Origin: a virus
Length of the DNA: 49,918 nucleotides
Direction: 5' to 3' (one strand)
Virus record (IMG/VR): IMGVR_UViG_3300037153_000392
Location: 1-49,918 of that record
This document shows positions 34,323 to 41,312 of this stretch, one piece after another. The notes beneath the pieces were generated by a model. That model was not told where the DNA came from and ran no database searches. It saw only the letters and a program-made list of their open reading frames with translations. Each line of letters begins with the position of its first letter. Positions within the stretch are counted from its first letter, which is position 1. The translations under genes and the position numbers were made by a program.

Positions 34323-34654
34323 CAGTGCATCCTTTCATGTGGTTCGTGGGGTGAGATCGTCGGCGACGGGAACTCCGCCCGGATGTGCTCGTGCATCTTC
34401 TGCAGGCACTCCTCGGTGATCTTGTCTAGCTCGGCGCGCATCTCCTCGCGCCACTTCTGGGTGACGCGCGGAGAGATCACCCACATAAAGGCGATGCCGG
34501 CGTGTACGCCGGAACCAAAGACCCAGATCAGCTGCGCGGAACCCTCGTTGTAGCCCCACAGCGCAACACCCATGAAGGCAAGGCACATCACTGTGCCGTA
34601 CGTGACGTTGAACCAGCGGCTGAAGAGCACCTCAAGTGCGCGATCTGGTTTCAC
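34322..34654 (-). CDS. Two-helix membrane protein, 110 aa
   Basis: GTG 34654 is preferred; AAAGG is upstream, and a TTG at 34672 is a less likely start. Two hydrophobic helices (about 17-37 TYGTVMCLAFMGVALWGY; about 43-63 LIWVFGSGVHAGIAFMWVI) are followed by a charged helical tail (REEMRAELDKITEECLQKM). Topology is consistent with a small inner-membrane protein with a cytoplasmic coiled coil. Function unknown. Its end holds the leader for the next gene. Confidence 0.65.
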   Translation of the reverse strand: MKPDRALEVLFSRWFNVTYGTVMCLAFMGVALWGYNEGSAQLIWVFGSGVHAGIAFMWVISPRVTQKWREEMRAELDKITEECLQKMHEHIRAEFPSPTISPHEPHERMH

Positions 34655-34778
34655 GGGTTCCCACCTTTGCAAGCGTCACCTTCACCTTCTTGGCTCGCTG
34701 TGTGTAGATCGCTTTGCGCACACCCTTGGAGCCGGCGCCCGGCCATCGCGCGCTGATGTGTTTGGGAGGGCGCTTCAT
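34632..34778 (-). CDS. Small basic protein, 48 aa
   Basis: ATG 34778 overlaps the stop of the gene upstream (ATGA). Ends TGA 34632-34634, overlapping its neighbour. The product (MKRPPKHISARWPGAGSKGV..) is very basic, with KKVKVTLAKVG near the end, suited to binding nucleic acid or ribosomal surfaces. Support is the coupled start and codon bias. Length makes it uncertain. Confidence 0.5.
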   Translation of the reverse strand: MKRPPKHISARWPGAGSKGVRKAIYTQRAKKVKVTLAKVGTRETRSRT

Positions 34779-35332
34779 CGCTTCACCACCGTGCCGTCCA
34801 TCTTCTTGCGGAGGCGCTTGTCGAAACCGCGCGAGAGAATCTTGCGCCAGGGACGCAGGCCGGCGCGTTTGGCTTCTGCGTCGATGGCCTTCAGGACCAC
34901 CTTGCCAAGGGGCGTGAGCGTGCGGGCCGGGCGAGGGGCCGCTGCAGCGTGAGCACCATGCCCAGCATGCCGTTTAGACTCGCCCGACCCTGTCCGCAGC
35001 GCAGGTGCGTCCGCTGCGGCATCTGAGAACTTCTTCTCGTTCCATGCCCGGATACGCCGGCCTTTAGCGATTACCGTGGCATCTCGCTTCGTCTTCTCCC
35101 GATGTGGCTTGATCAGCATCGGGGTGAGGTTCCAGAAGCGATCGCGATCAGGGTGATTCGTCTCGTGCAGGATGTTGTGGTCAACAGCGTACAGGCTGAT
35201 AATCTGGTCTTCCGTCATCGACTTTGCATCGCTATACGGGACATCACCGAGCTTCAACAGCGCAGCTGCGTACTTCGTCTTCCAGCTGATGTGCTTGCGT
35301 TTGGCCACACCCTGATATACATTGGTAGCCAT
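34775..35332 (-). CDS. HNH-endonuclease-like protein, 185 aa
   Basis: Chosen start ATG 35332 (MATNVYQGVAKRKHISWKTK); the frame is open to 35536, but that part overlaps a rightward gene. The HNH outline spans about 38-100: DQIISLYAVDHNILHE (first His pair), DRFWNLTPMLIKPHREKTKRD (Asn, then last His) with AKGRRIRAWNEKKF after. No CXXC zinc pairs are seen. The basic tail (about 130-185) may bind DNA. Related proteins can nick or mark DNA for packaging. Its start codon overlaps a rightward start at 35331. Confidence 0.68.
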   Translation of the reverse strand: MATNVYQGVAKRKHISWKTKYAAALLKLGDVPYSDAKSMTEDQIISLYAVDHNILHETNHPDRDRFWNLTPMLIKPHREKTKRDATVIAKGRRIRAWNEKKFSDAAADAPALRTGSGESKRHAGHGAHAAAAPRPARTLTPLGKVVLKAIDAEAKRAGLRPWRKILSRGFDKRLRKKMDGTVVKR

Positions 35333-35528
35333 GAAAGTCAACAACGACGCCCCGACTATCCAGGTGTCTTTCCGACTGAACGCTGATCTCGTTGCGCGCA
35401 TGCGCGAGGTCGCAAGTTCCAAGGATTGGCCACCGCCTCCGTCACAAACTGAGATCGTCTCGCGCGGCATCGAGATGGTGCTGGCTAAGCTCAAACCCAA
35501 GCGGGGCCGGGCGCGTGTTGCGGCATGA
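35331..35528 (+). CDS. Ribbon-helix-helix-like protein, 65 aa
   Basis: First gene of a rightward island. ATG 35331 shares CATG with the opposite gene's start. The sequence IQVSFRLNADLVARMREVA.. followed by QTEIVSRGIEMVLAKLKPK fits CopG/Arc ribbon-helix-helix proteins: a short strand, a helix, then a second helix and a basic end. RHH dimers repress promoters, here perhaps the divergent pair it borders. Overlaps the following gene by ATGA-type coupling. Confidence 0.65.
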   Translation: MKVNNDAPTIQVSFRLNADLVARMREVASSKDWPPPPSQTEIVSRGIEMVLAKLKPKRGRARVAA

Positions 35529-35749
35529 TGATCCACATCGTGTTGCTGCAGGGCGTCGCGCCGGTCGAGGCCTGGACCGACAAGCTCTGGGCGATGCGCC
35601 GCGCGGCTGAGCTGGGCGGCGGTAATGTGGTGACGCTGGAGCTTCGCAGTGAGAATACCCCCGAGACCGCCGCCGACAACGCGACAGCGGATGCGGACAG
35701 GGAACCCAGGGCGCGACCCGGTGCACGCAAGGGGTCCGCAGCTTCATGA
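35525..35749 (+). CDS. Hypothetical protein, 74 aa
   Basis: ATG 35525 (or 35528; ATGATG). Start MMIHIVLLQGVAPVEAWTDK..AMRRAAELGGGNVVTLEL is an alpha-beta unit of about 45 residues. The rest is a disordered Ala/Arg/Glu tail. No motif. It overlaps the next gene by about 59 bases. Function unknown; context suggests a partner of the DNA-modifying gene that follows. Confidence 0.55.
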   Translation: MMIHIVLLQGVAPVEAWTDKLWAMRRAAELGGGNVVTLELRSENTPETAADNATADADREPRARPGARKGSAAS

Positions 35750-36284
35750 GACCCCGCCAGAAGCGACCTGGGCACTCCTGAAGGCTGAGCTGCTGCCGCC
35801 CCACATCTGGGAGCCGGCGGCCGGGCGCGGCGCCATCGTGAATGTCCTGCGGGAAGCCGGGCATACCGTCTTCGCCAGCGATCTTATGGATTACGGTATC
35901 GCGCAGGACTCCGGCAGGGACTTCCTGAACGAGCAGCGTGCCCCCTACAGCTGCGCTGCGATCGTTACCAACCCACCCTTTGGCAACCAGATGGCGGAGC
36001 GCTTCGTGCGCAAGGCGATCACCCTGGTGCCGCTGACGGTCATGCTCCTGCGGCTGGCGTTCCTCGAAGGAACAGGGCGCGACGACATCCTCGACCGGTT
36101 GACGCGGGTGCACATCTTCAAGAACCGCCTGCCGATGATGCACCGCGATGGCTGGGCCGGGCCCAAGTCCACCTCCATGGTCGCGTTCGGCTGGTTCGTC
36201 TGGCAGCGCGGCCACCGAGGGGCAACCCGGCTGCATCGCATCAGATGGGAGAGGCTCGATGGCACTGCGGCTCGCGCTGCTTAA
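35691..36284 (+). CDS. SAM-dependent DNA methyltransferase-like protein, 197 aa
   Basis: ATG 35691 is used, with weak ribosome-site support. Key features: HETPPEATWALLKAEL, then IWEPAAGRGAIVNVLREAG (motif I, SAM binding), VFASDLMDYG (motif II acidic), and AIVTNPPFGNQMAERFVRKA with NPPF (catalytic motif IV of N6-adenine or amino methylases). The domain is small; a target-recognition part is not evident, which suggests a solitary or partner-dependent enzyme. It may protect phage DNA from restriction. Overlaps the following gene. Confidence 0.75.
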   Translation: MRTGNPGRDPVHARGPQLHETPPEATWALLKAELLPPHIWEPAAGRGAIVNVLREAGHTVFASDLMDYGIAQDSGRDFLNEQRAPYSCAAIVTNPPFGNQMAERFVRKAITLVPLTVMLLRLAFLEGTGRDDILDRLTRVHIFKNRLPMMHRDGWAGPKSTSMVAFGWFVWQRGHRGATRLHRIRWERLDGTAARAA

Positions 36285-36495
36285 CACGCAGATTGCTCTG
36301 CGGGCGCGCCAGATCGCGCACGAGGCGACCAGGACCTGCAAGGGCGAGCTGTTGCCCCATGACGACGAGCATCACACGCCGAAGTGCAACAAGCTCAAGC
36401 ACGAGATCGAGGACCTTGCCCGGCTGGTCAAGCTGGCCACGCACCAGGGCGAGGTACGTCGCGAGGCGGAGCCGTTTGCGCTGTCGGCGGAGTAA
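36259..36495 (+). CDS. Helical hypothetical protein, 78 aa
   Basis: ATG 36259 after GGGAGAGG. Product MALRLALLNTQIALRARQIA.. and HEIEDLARLVKLATHQGE, mostly charged helix with His/Asp clusters (HDDEHHTPKC) that could bind metal. Overlaps the methylase stop by 26 bases. A small regulator or nuclease partner is possible; no family match. Confidence 0.6.
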   Translation: MALRLALLNTQIALRARQIAHEATRTCKGELLPHDDEHHTPKCNKLKHEIEDLARLVKLATHQGEVRREAEPFALSAE

Positions 36496-36506
36496 GAGGG
36501 GGCAGG

Positions 36507-37166
36507 ATGGTGACCAGGGAGATGTTTGAGTTGCGTGACTGGGAGGACGCAGTCAATCGCTGGGGGCACGAGATGTGCCCCAGGTTCAACGAGTACGCCC
36601 GCCGGCAAGCGCTCTATGGTGCCGAGAACGACCCCGTCACCCAGGCGGCCTCGCGCGCGGGGGAGATCGTGGCTTGTCTTGGGCTCGGCCTCGATCCTGA
36701 TAGGGAGCTGCTCAAAGAGCCCTTGCCTGTCGGCGAAGACAGGCCGCACTTTGACCTACGGCTCGGTTACCGCCGTGCTGACGTCAAACAGACCATGCTG
36801 CATTACCAGTACCTGATCTGGCCACTCACCAAGGTCCTGGACTACGCCACGCGGCGGTTTGATCTGCTGATCCTGGCGAAGATCGATTACCGGATAAACG
36901 ACGAAGCGCGGACCATCCACAGCATCAGGGGGCACCTCTATGGCTGGATGACCAAGGACAGATTCCAGGAGAAGAAGCGGATCGCCAACGACATGCATCC
37001 GCACCTCGATGCCGGCACTTGGTACGTGCAGGACCTGGAGTTGGGCATCGACTTCTCGCGCTTTGAGGGCGAGCTTGATCTGCAACGACACCGTGGAGGT
37101 TATGATGGACGGCGAATGGCAACAGTACCGCAAGGTAGCGATCACCGAGATGCGCCCATACGTTGA
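36507..37166 (+). CDS. PD-(D/E)XK-like phage nuclease, 219 aa
   Basis: ATG 36507 after GAGGGGGCAGG. A helical start is followed by FDLRLGYRRADVKQTML (Asp, then DVK as the D/E-x-K catalytic pair) and ILAKIDYRINDEARTI. A later HGYLYGWMTKD-type region (IRGHLYGWMTKDRF) and 'LDAGTWYVQDLELGI' fit phage restriction-endonuclease-like proteins. The protein would cut or trim DNA and belongs with the neighbouring helicase. The last 25 residues, overlapping the next gene, look like shadow sequence, so a shorter C-terminus is possible. Confidence 0.68.
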   Translation: MVTREMFELRDWEDAVNRWGHEMCPRFNEYARRQALYGAENDPVTQAASRAGEIVACLGLGLDPDRELLKEPLPVGEDRPHFDLRLGYRRADVKQTMLHYQYLIWPLTKVLDYATRRFDLLILAKIDYRINDEARTIHSIRGHLYGWMTKDRFQEKKRIANDMHPHLDAGTWYVQDLELGIDFSRFEGELDLQRHRGGYDGRRMATVPQGSDHRDAPIR

Positions 37167-37326
37167 GGGCGAAGACCTGTCCAAGATCAGCGTGCGGCCC
37201 GACTACACACCCAAGCCGGGCGACCTCGTCGCACGCGATCCGGCCAAGCCGGAAGATCAGTGGCTGGTCGCTCAGGAGTTCGCAGAGGCGAACTACGAAC
37301 AAGTGGAGGAAGACGACGATGCCTAG
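37105..37326 (+). CDS. Small acidic phage protein, 73 aa
   Basis: ATG 37105 (or 37102), with GGAGG at 37095-37099. Product MDGEWQQYRKVAITEMRPYV.. then PKPGDLVARDPAKPEDQWLV is a small beta-rich unit of a kind common in phages (a 'v.a.qv......GDy......dqW.v....F...Y' frame), ending in an acidic tail EEDDDA. Function unknown. Overlaps its upstream neighbour by 62 bases. Confidence 0.65.
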   Translation: MDGEWQQYRKVAITEMRPYVEGEDLSKISVRPDYTPKPGDLVARDPAKPEDQWLVAQEFAEANYEQVEEDDDA

Positions 37327-37618
37327 CGAGTTGCTCGATTCCGACAAGCTCATCGCATGGCTGCGCCAGCAGCCGGCCGATGAGGAGTATCAGTGGAGCG
37401 ATCCGGTGAAGTGCCTGATGGGGCGCTACATCACCGATGTCGGCACGCCAGCCGATCTCTACGCCTACAGCGAGATGCCGCACTACCACGAGATCGCCGA
37501 GACCAAGCCCTGGACGTTCGGCGCTGCGCTCCAACGTGCCGAGGCGTTCAGAGAGTTGGCGCCGCCGGCACCGGTGCTGCAGATCGAGGACCGCCATGCA
37601 GAGGTCGTTCAAGAGTGA
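37319..37618 (+). CDS. Hypothetical protein, 99 aa
   Basis: ATG 37319 with GGAGG upstream; overlaps the preceding stop. MPSELLDSDKLIAWLRQQPA.. is followed by KCLMGRYITDVGTP and ALQRAEAFRELAPPAP. It looks like a compact alpha protein with one Cys; a similar 'C...rYl....g' pattern recurs in other phages without assigned function. Overlaps the helicase start by GTGA, so the two are coupled and may act together. Confidence 0.62.
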   Translation: MPSELLDSDKLIAWLRQQPADEEYQWSDPVKCLMGRYITDVGTPADLYAYSEMPHYHEIAETKPWTFGAALQRAEAFRELAPPAPVLQIEDRHAEVVQE

Positions 37619-39129
37619 AGGAACTGCGCCCTTATCAAGAAGAAGCCCTCCAGGCGATCCGGCAGACGGTGGGCCAGGGCGTGAAGCGCCTCGTCTGTCA
37701 GGCGCCAACGGGAAGCGGCAAGACGGTCCTGGCGGCGACGATAGTTGAAGGCGCGCTGCGCAAGGGCAACCGGCTGTGCTTCACGGTGCCGGCGATCGAT
37801 CTTGTCGATCAGACCGTCGAGATGTTCTACGCGCAGGGCATCCGCGACATCGGCGTCATCCAGGCCGATCACCAGATGACCAACTGGGCGATGCCGATTC
37901 AAGTCGCGTCGATACAGACCATCCGCTCGCGCAAGGTCTATCCCGAGGCCCAGGTTGTCGTCATTGACGAGTGCCACCAGCTGCACAAGGCACATGTAGC
38001 ATGGCTACAACACCCTGACTGGCAAGCAGTGCCGTTCATCGGGCTCAGTGCAACTCCCTGGACGCGCGGCCTCGGGCGCCACTTCGAGACCCTCCTCGTG
38101 ATGAGCACCACGAAGGAGCTGATCGAACAGGGCTACCTCTCCAAGTTTCGCGTGTTCGCAGCGGATCATCCCGACCTTTCTCAGGTTAAGGTCGTAGCCG
38201 GCGATTACGTCGAGAAGCAGCTGTCCACCGTGATGAGCGAACAGCAGCTGATGGCGAACATCATCGAGACCTGGAAGGTGCGCCATGGCAAGGACAAGAC
38301 ATTGGTGTTCGGAGTCGACTGCGCGCATGCCCAGGCGCTTCAGGCGCGCTTCCTCGACGCTGGCGTCTCGTGCGCGTACCAGGACGCCGGCGCGCCAAGC
38401 TCGGAGAGAGCCGCGATCAAGCGGGGGTTCCACGATGGAACATATCGTGTGGTTTGCAATGTCGGAACACTCACAACGGGAGTGGACTGGGATGTCCGAT
38501 GCCTCGTCTTGGCCCGCCCAACCCGTAGCGAGATGCTCTTTGTGCAGATTCTGGGCCGGGCTCTACGCACGGCTCCTGGCAAGGACTATGCGCTTATTCT
38601 CGACCACACGAGCACGCACGAGCGGCTAGGGCTCGTTACCGATATCCACCACGAGCGGCTGAGCCAGGGCAAGCTCGATGACAACAAGAGCGTGAAGCGC
38701 GGCCCGCCTCTGCCCAGGCCTTGCCCCCGGTGCTCGTGCCTGCTGGCAGTCGGCCAGAAGGTCTGCGAGGAGTGCGGCTTCGAGCGCAAGATCGTGAGCA
38801 AGATCACCGAGAGAGACGGTCAGCTGGTGGAGTTCGATGGGACCTTTCGCAAGAAGGGCAAGACCAATCCCGACTTACTGCCCTACACCTACGAGGAGAA
38901 GCGGCGGTTCTACGCCCAGCTGCGCGGCCACGAGATCATGAAGGGCTACAAGACCGGTTGGGCCAAGATGCAGTACCGGGAGAAGTTCAAAGAGCCTTGG
39001 CCGCCTTGGCCCTGGGAGCGCGACGCCCCCATGAACCCAGGCCCAGAGGTGGTGAACTATGTCCGATCCCGTGCCATCGCCTGGGCGAACAGTCCCGACA
39101 ACCCTCGCAACCGCCCGCGTTCAGCTTGA
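37615..39129 (+). CDS. SF2 DNA/RNA helicase with zinc ribbon, 504 aa
   Basis: GTG 37615 overlaps the previous stop. Motifs are clear: Q-type start LRPYQEEALQAIRQ, Walker A APTGSGKT (about 29-37), motif II VVVIDECH (DECH box), motif III LSATPWTR, then motifs V and VI VGTLTTGVDWDV and QILGRALR. A zinc ribbon CPRCSCL..GQKVCEECGF follows (about 365-390). This is a DEAD/DEAH, type-III-Res/RecQ-like remodelling helicase that unwinds or restarts DNA. It probably runs with the nuclease and methylase genes of this island. High confidence in family, low in exact role. Confidence 0.9.
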   Translation: MKELRPYQEEALQAIRQTVGQGVKRLVCQAPTGSGKTVLAATIVEGALRKGNRLCFTVPAIDLVDQTVEMFYAQGIRDIGVIQADHQMTNWAMPIQVASIQTIRSRKVYPEAQVVVIDECHQLHKAHVAWLQHPDWQAVPFIGLSATPWTRGLGRHFETLLVMSTTKELIEQGYLSKFRVFAADHPDLSQVKVVAGDYVEKQLSTVMSEQQLMANIIETWKVRHGKDKTLVFGVDCAHAQALQARFLDAGVSCAYQDAGAPSSERAAIKRGFHDGTYRVVCNVGTLTTGVDWDVRCLVLARPTRSEMLFVQILGRALRTAPGKDYALILDHTSTHERLGLVTDIHHERLSQGKLDDNKSVKRGPPLPRPCPRCSCLLAVGQKVCEECGFERKIVSKITERDGQLVEFDGTFRKKGKTNPDLLPYTYEEKRRFYAQLRGHEIMKGYKTGWAKMQYREKFKEPWPPWPWERDAPMNPGPEVVNYVRSRAIAWANSPDNPRNRPRSA

Positions 39130-39403
39130 GCGGCTCCACTACGGGCTGGCGCTGCACGGTCCGACCGAGGACACCCCCGCGCTGTGCAAGGCGCTCGCCC
39201 GGTCTCCGCTGTGGCTGGAGGCCCGGTGTCTGCTCCGGGGGCATGGATTACCGGAATACGAGATCAACCTGCTGATGGGCACGCACCCCCAGGGCTGTGC
39301 CTGCTGGGAGTGCGTGCGTCAGTTACGCAAGGATGTCTTGAAGCACCGTCGCCGGCTCAGCGCCCGCGCTGCCGCAGGAAAGCCTCAGCCGCGCGCCCGG
39401 TGA
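39059..39403 (+). CDS. Hypothetical protein with Cys pair, 114 aa
   Basis: ATG 39059 overlaps the helicase by 71 bases in another frame. The fold part (about 20-100) has VQLERLHYGLALHGPTEDTP, LWLEARCLLRGHGLPEYEIN and QGCACWECVRQLRK, with a C-x-C-x-x-C cluster and a basic tail (KHRRRLSARAAAG). It may bind zinc and nucleic acid. It ends the rightward island and overlaps the tail of the leftward gene ending at 39357 by 47 bases. Confidence 0.6.
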   Translation: MSDPVPSPGRTVPTTLATARVQLERLHYGLALHGPTEDTPALCKALARSPLWLEARCLLRGHGLPEYEINLLMGTHPQGCACWECVRQLRKDVLKHRRRLSARAAAGKPQPRAR

Positions 39404-39968
39404 GCGGCGCCTTGCGCCTCTGGCCGGTAAGCTCGGCGTGCTTGTGCTCATCGCGCACCTTGCGCTTCTCTGTCGCTACGAGCTTCTTCTGCTCCTCGGT
39501 GGGAATCTTGTTATGAGCGTTGGCGACGGCATAGGCGGCAGCGGCGACCTCGGGGTCGAGCACCTCGCTAGCGGGGAACTCACGCTTGAGAACGGCATCG
39601 ACCGCAGCCTGGGCGGCCATGCCCCGGCGCAGGAAGGTCGGGACAGGGCCAGGGTCATTCAGATCACCAGCCCGTGGTATTGCGCCGGCATTGTCCTGGA
39701 CGGTGACCGGGTCATCGCCTTTGCTCCGATCCTCCGCTACATGCGCTACTGGAACCGGCGGCGCATCCTTGGCTTCTGTAAGACCAGACACTGGACGGCC
39801 ACAGAGCTTTAGCCGTTGCATGTCCAACCGCCGAAACCTCTTGAGCAATCCCGGCAGCTCGACCTCAGCCCTGACCAGCATCCTGATCGCCTGCTCGCGC
39901 TGGAGTTCAAGGCGCTTGATCTGATTGCGCAGAAGCCGAAGCTCACGTTGGCGCTTGGTTTCCTTCAT
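39357..39968 (-). CDS. Coiled-coil and linker protein, 203 aa
   Basis: ATG 39968 follows the leader TGAAAGG (complement of 39978-39984). Residues about 1-55 form a basic coiled coil (RELRLLRNQIKRLELQREQAIRM). The middle is Pro/Ala-rich. The last 90 residues are helical (FPASEVLDPEVAAAAYAVAN, KLVATEKRKVRDEHKHAELT). Transcribed from the strong promoter at 40004-40032. Function unknown. Confidence 0.65.
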   Translation of the reverse strand: MKETKRQRELRLLRNQIKRLELQREQAIRMLVRAEVELPGLLKRFRRLDMQRLKLCGRPVSGLTEAKDAPPVPVAHVAEDRSKGDDPVTVQDNAGAIPRAGDLNDPGPVPTFLRRGMAAQAAVDAVLKREFPASEVLDPEVAAAAYAVANAHNKIPTEEQKKLVATEKRKVRDEHKHAELTGQRRKAPLTGRAAEAFLRQRGR

Positions 39969-40003
39969 GACGTGTTACCTTTCATGGTTGACGCTAGATA
40001 GGT

Positions 40004-40032
40004 AGTGTAGCACATCTGCAACACTATGTCAA
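40004..40032 (-). promoter_or_regulatory. Strong sigma-70-type promoter, leftward, for the 39968 gene
   Basis: Leftward strand shows TTGACA (complement of 40027-40032), 17 bases, then TACACT (complement of 40004-40009). The -35 is perfect and the -10 matches TATAAT at four of six positions. The eight-base inverted repeat AGATAGGT (39996-40003) and ACCTATCT (40043-40050) flanks it and is a likely operator. The region is AT-rich in a GC-rich genome. This 76-base gap holds nothing else. Confidence 0.75.
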
Positions 40033-40044
40033 GATAGCATATAC

Positions 40045-40149
40045 CTATCTCAGCGGCACCTGACAATGGGTCAGTAGCGAGATCGCGAAGATGCAGATCG
40101 CCACCGCCATAGCGAGGATCACCACCTCGCGGATGGTGTAGTGCTTCAT
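40045..40149 (-). CDS. Single-helix membrane peptide, 34 aa
   Basis: Leftward ATG 40149, overlapping the stop of the zincin gene (ATGA). Product begins MKHYTIREVVILAMAVAICI and ends HCQVPLR: one membrane helix and a short tail with Cys. A coupled membrane partner of the secreted protein, or a small toxin-like peptide. Too short for certainty. Confidence 0.5.
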   Translation of the reverse strand: MKHYTIREVVILAMAVAICIFAISLLTHCQVPLR

Positions 40150-40595
40150 CGCTTGATCCTGCGCTCTACCGGAATGTTCTGCGAGACCGGCATCGCGCGC
40201 GGGCGCGGATGATCCGGCGGCCACCCGTTGCAGTGTCCGATCTCGTGCCGCAGGAGCGTGCCGGTGTTGTAGCCGCGCTCGCGCATCACCTTGTCCTCGA
40301 CCAGATAGATCACGCAGCTCTCGCTGTTGTGCCAAGCGCAGCCAAGCATGCCCGGCTTGTCCTGACCGCAGGCTGCCTGCAGCGAGACGAGGTCGGGCAC
40401 GACCCTGATGGTAAGGTCGCCGTCGTAAGGACGGTCGAACTCCTCCGGTGGAAGGATCATCTTGGGCGCAGGGGCCGGTGTCGGCTTGACCGGGAGTATC
40501 CTGATTGTCGGATTGAAGTCGCCCTTCTGGGCAACGGCGAGGCTCACGCTGATGTTGGCTAACACCAGCGCGGCGAACCATGCTCCTCCTCTCAT
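40146..40595 (-). CDS. Secreted zincin-like protein, 149 aa
   Basis: ATG 40595 (MRGGAWFAALVLANISVSLA, cleavage near AVAQ). The mature part has RLKP-type Pro-rich spacing, LLRHEIGHCNGW (HExxH zinc site with extended H..GW), then PDHPRPRAMP. Four Cys (AACGQ, GCAWH, SCVIY, HCNGW) could form two disulphides. HExxHxxGW is the zinc motif of metallopeptidase-like phage proteins. Role may be envelope modification or host interaction. Coupled with membrane genes on both sides. Confidence 0.72.
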   Translation of the reverse strand: MRGGAWFAALVLANISVSLAVAQKGDFNPTIRILPVKPTPAPAPKMILPPEEFDRPYDGDLTIRVVPDLVSLQAACGQDKPGMLGCAWHNSESCVIYLVEDKVMRERGYNTGTLLRHEIGHCNGWPPDHPRPRAMPVSQNIPVERRIKR

Positions 40596-40777
40596 CGCAC
40601 CCGCTCCCAGATCAGGAAGCTGGCAACGCCACCGATCACCGCCGCTGGCAGCAGCAGAATATCGGTCTGCCACGACCACGGCGGTGGCGGCAGGTAGTCA
40701 ATGCCGGGAATGGCAACGGCGACGATGGTGCCGGCGATCAGATAGAGCGCAAGCGGGTGCTTCAGATACTTCTTCAT
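40592..40777 (-). CDS. Two-helix membrane protein, 61 aa
   Basis: ATG 40777 follows the leader TGAAAGGA (complement of 40785-40792). Helices at about 10-27 (LALYLIAGTIVAVAIPGI) and about 41-57 (ILLLPAAVIGGVASFLI) surround a Pro/Trp turn, with a basic end. Overlaps the zincin gene start by ATGA. Function unknown; it could help secretion or anchoring of the coupled secreted protein. Confidence 0.65.
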   Translation of the reverse strand: MKKYLKHPLALYLIAGTIVAVAIPGIDYLPPPPWSWQTDILLLPAAVIGGVASFLIWERVR

Positions 40778-40812
40778 CGGTGGTTCCTTTCATAGGTTGG
40801 GGTTAATCCTCA

Positions 40813-41028
40813 TCAGCCCAGCTGGCTGACCAGGGCCTCGAACTTCCTCTCGCTGGTGGTGAGCCGTATCGTCACCAGGAGCCGCAGCAAGCGCGCTGCG
40901 GGCTCGGGGATGGTGTAGCCCTCCGCATAGCGATAGGGGGATCGGCGCGAGAGGCCCAGGACCTCGGCCATACGCTTGTGCGTCCAGCCCAGGGTTTCTC
41001 GTGCATTACGGTATTCGCTCGTAGTCAT
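40813..41028 (-). CDS. HTH (XRE/Cro-like) regulator, 71 aa
   Basis: ATG 41028. The sequence RNARETLGWTHKRMAEVLGL is the classic XRE helix-turn-helix (helices 2-3), then SRRSPYRYAEGYTIPEPAAR as helix 4, and a short C-terminus. Leader is a degenerate TGAAAGAGAGAGGA. Small XRE proteins act as phage repressors or antitoxins. The palindromes at leftward promoters in this window are candidate binding sites. Confidence 0.78.
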   Translation of the reverse strand: MTTSEYRNARETLGWTHKRMAEVLGLSRRSPYRYAEGYTIPEPAARLLRLLVTIRLTTSERKFEALVSQLG

Positions 41029-41312
41029 CGTCCTCTCTCTTTCAGGAATGCGATGGTGGCCGCGATCTCCGCCGCCCAGGCCTCCAGGTCGGCGATGGTG
41101 TGCGCGGTGTTGCTGTGTGCCCGCAACGCCTCGGTGCGGATGTCCGCCAACGAGAGCGGCAGCGGCCTGTTGGCGGGCGGCGGGCCAGGATCGTACCCAC
41201 CCTGCGTCGGCATCGGTGCGCCGCCGTCTTCCGGGATCAGGCCTCCATGCTCCCGGATGGCGTCCTCCAGGGAGTTAACCTCCTGCTTCTTACTGTGCTT
41301 GCGCTTGGCCAT
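41025..41312 (-). CDS. Hypothetical protein, 95 aa
   Basis: ATG 41312 after a leader GAGAAAGGA (complement of 41321-41329). The N-terminus is basic and polar, then Pro/Gly-rich; the C-terminal half is helix (LADIRTEALRAHSNTAHTIA, ATIAFLKERGR). Overlaps the regulator's start. Coupled expression with it. No family match. Confidence 0.6.
   Translation of the reverse strand: MAKRKHSKKQEVNSLEDAIREHGGLIPEDGGAPMPTQGGYDPGPPPANRPLPLSLADIRTEALRAHSNTAHTIADLEAWAAEIAATIAFLKERGR

Noticed and set aside
37393-37614. N-terminal extension of the helicase
   Set aside because: Overlaps the 99-aa gene; the helicase pattern begins at GTG 37615.
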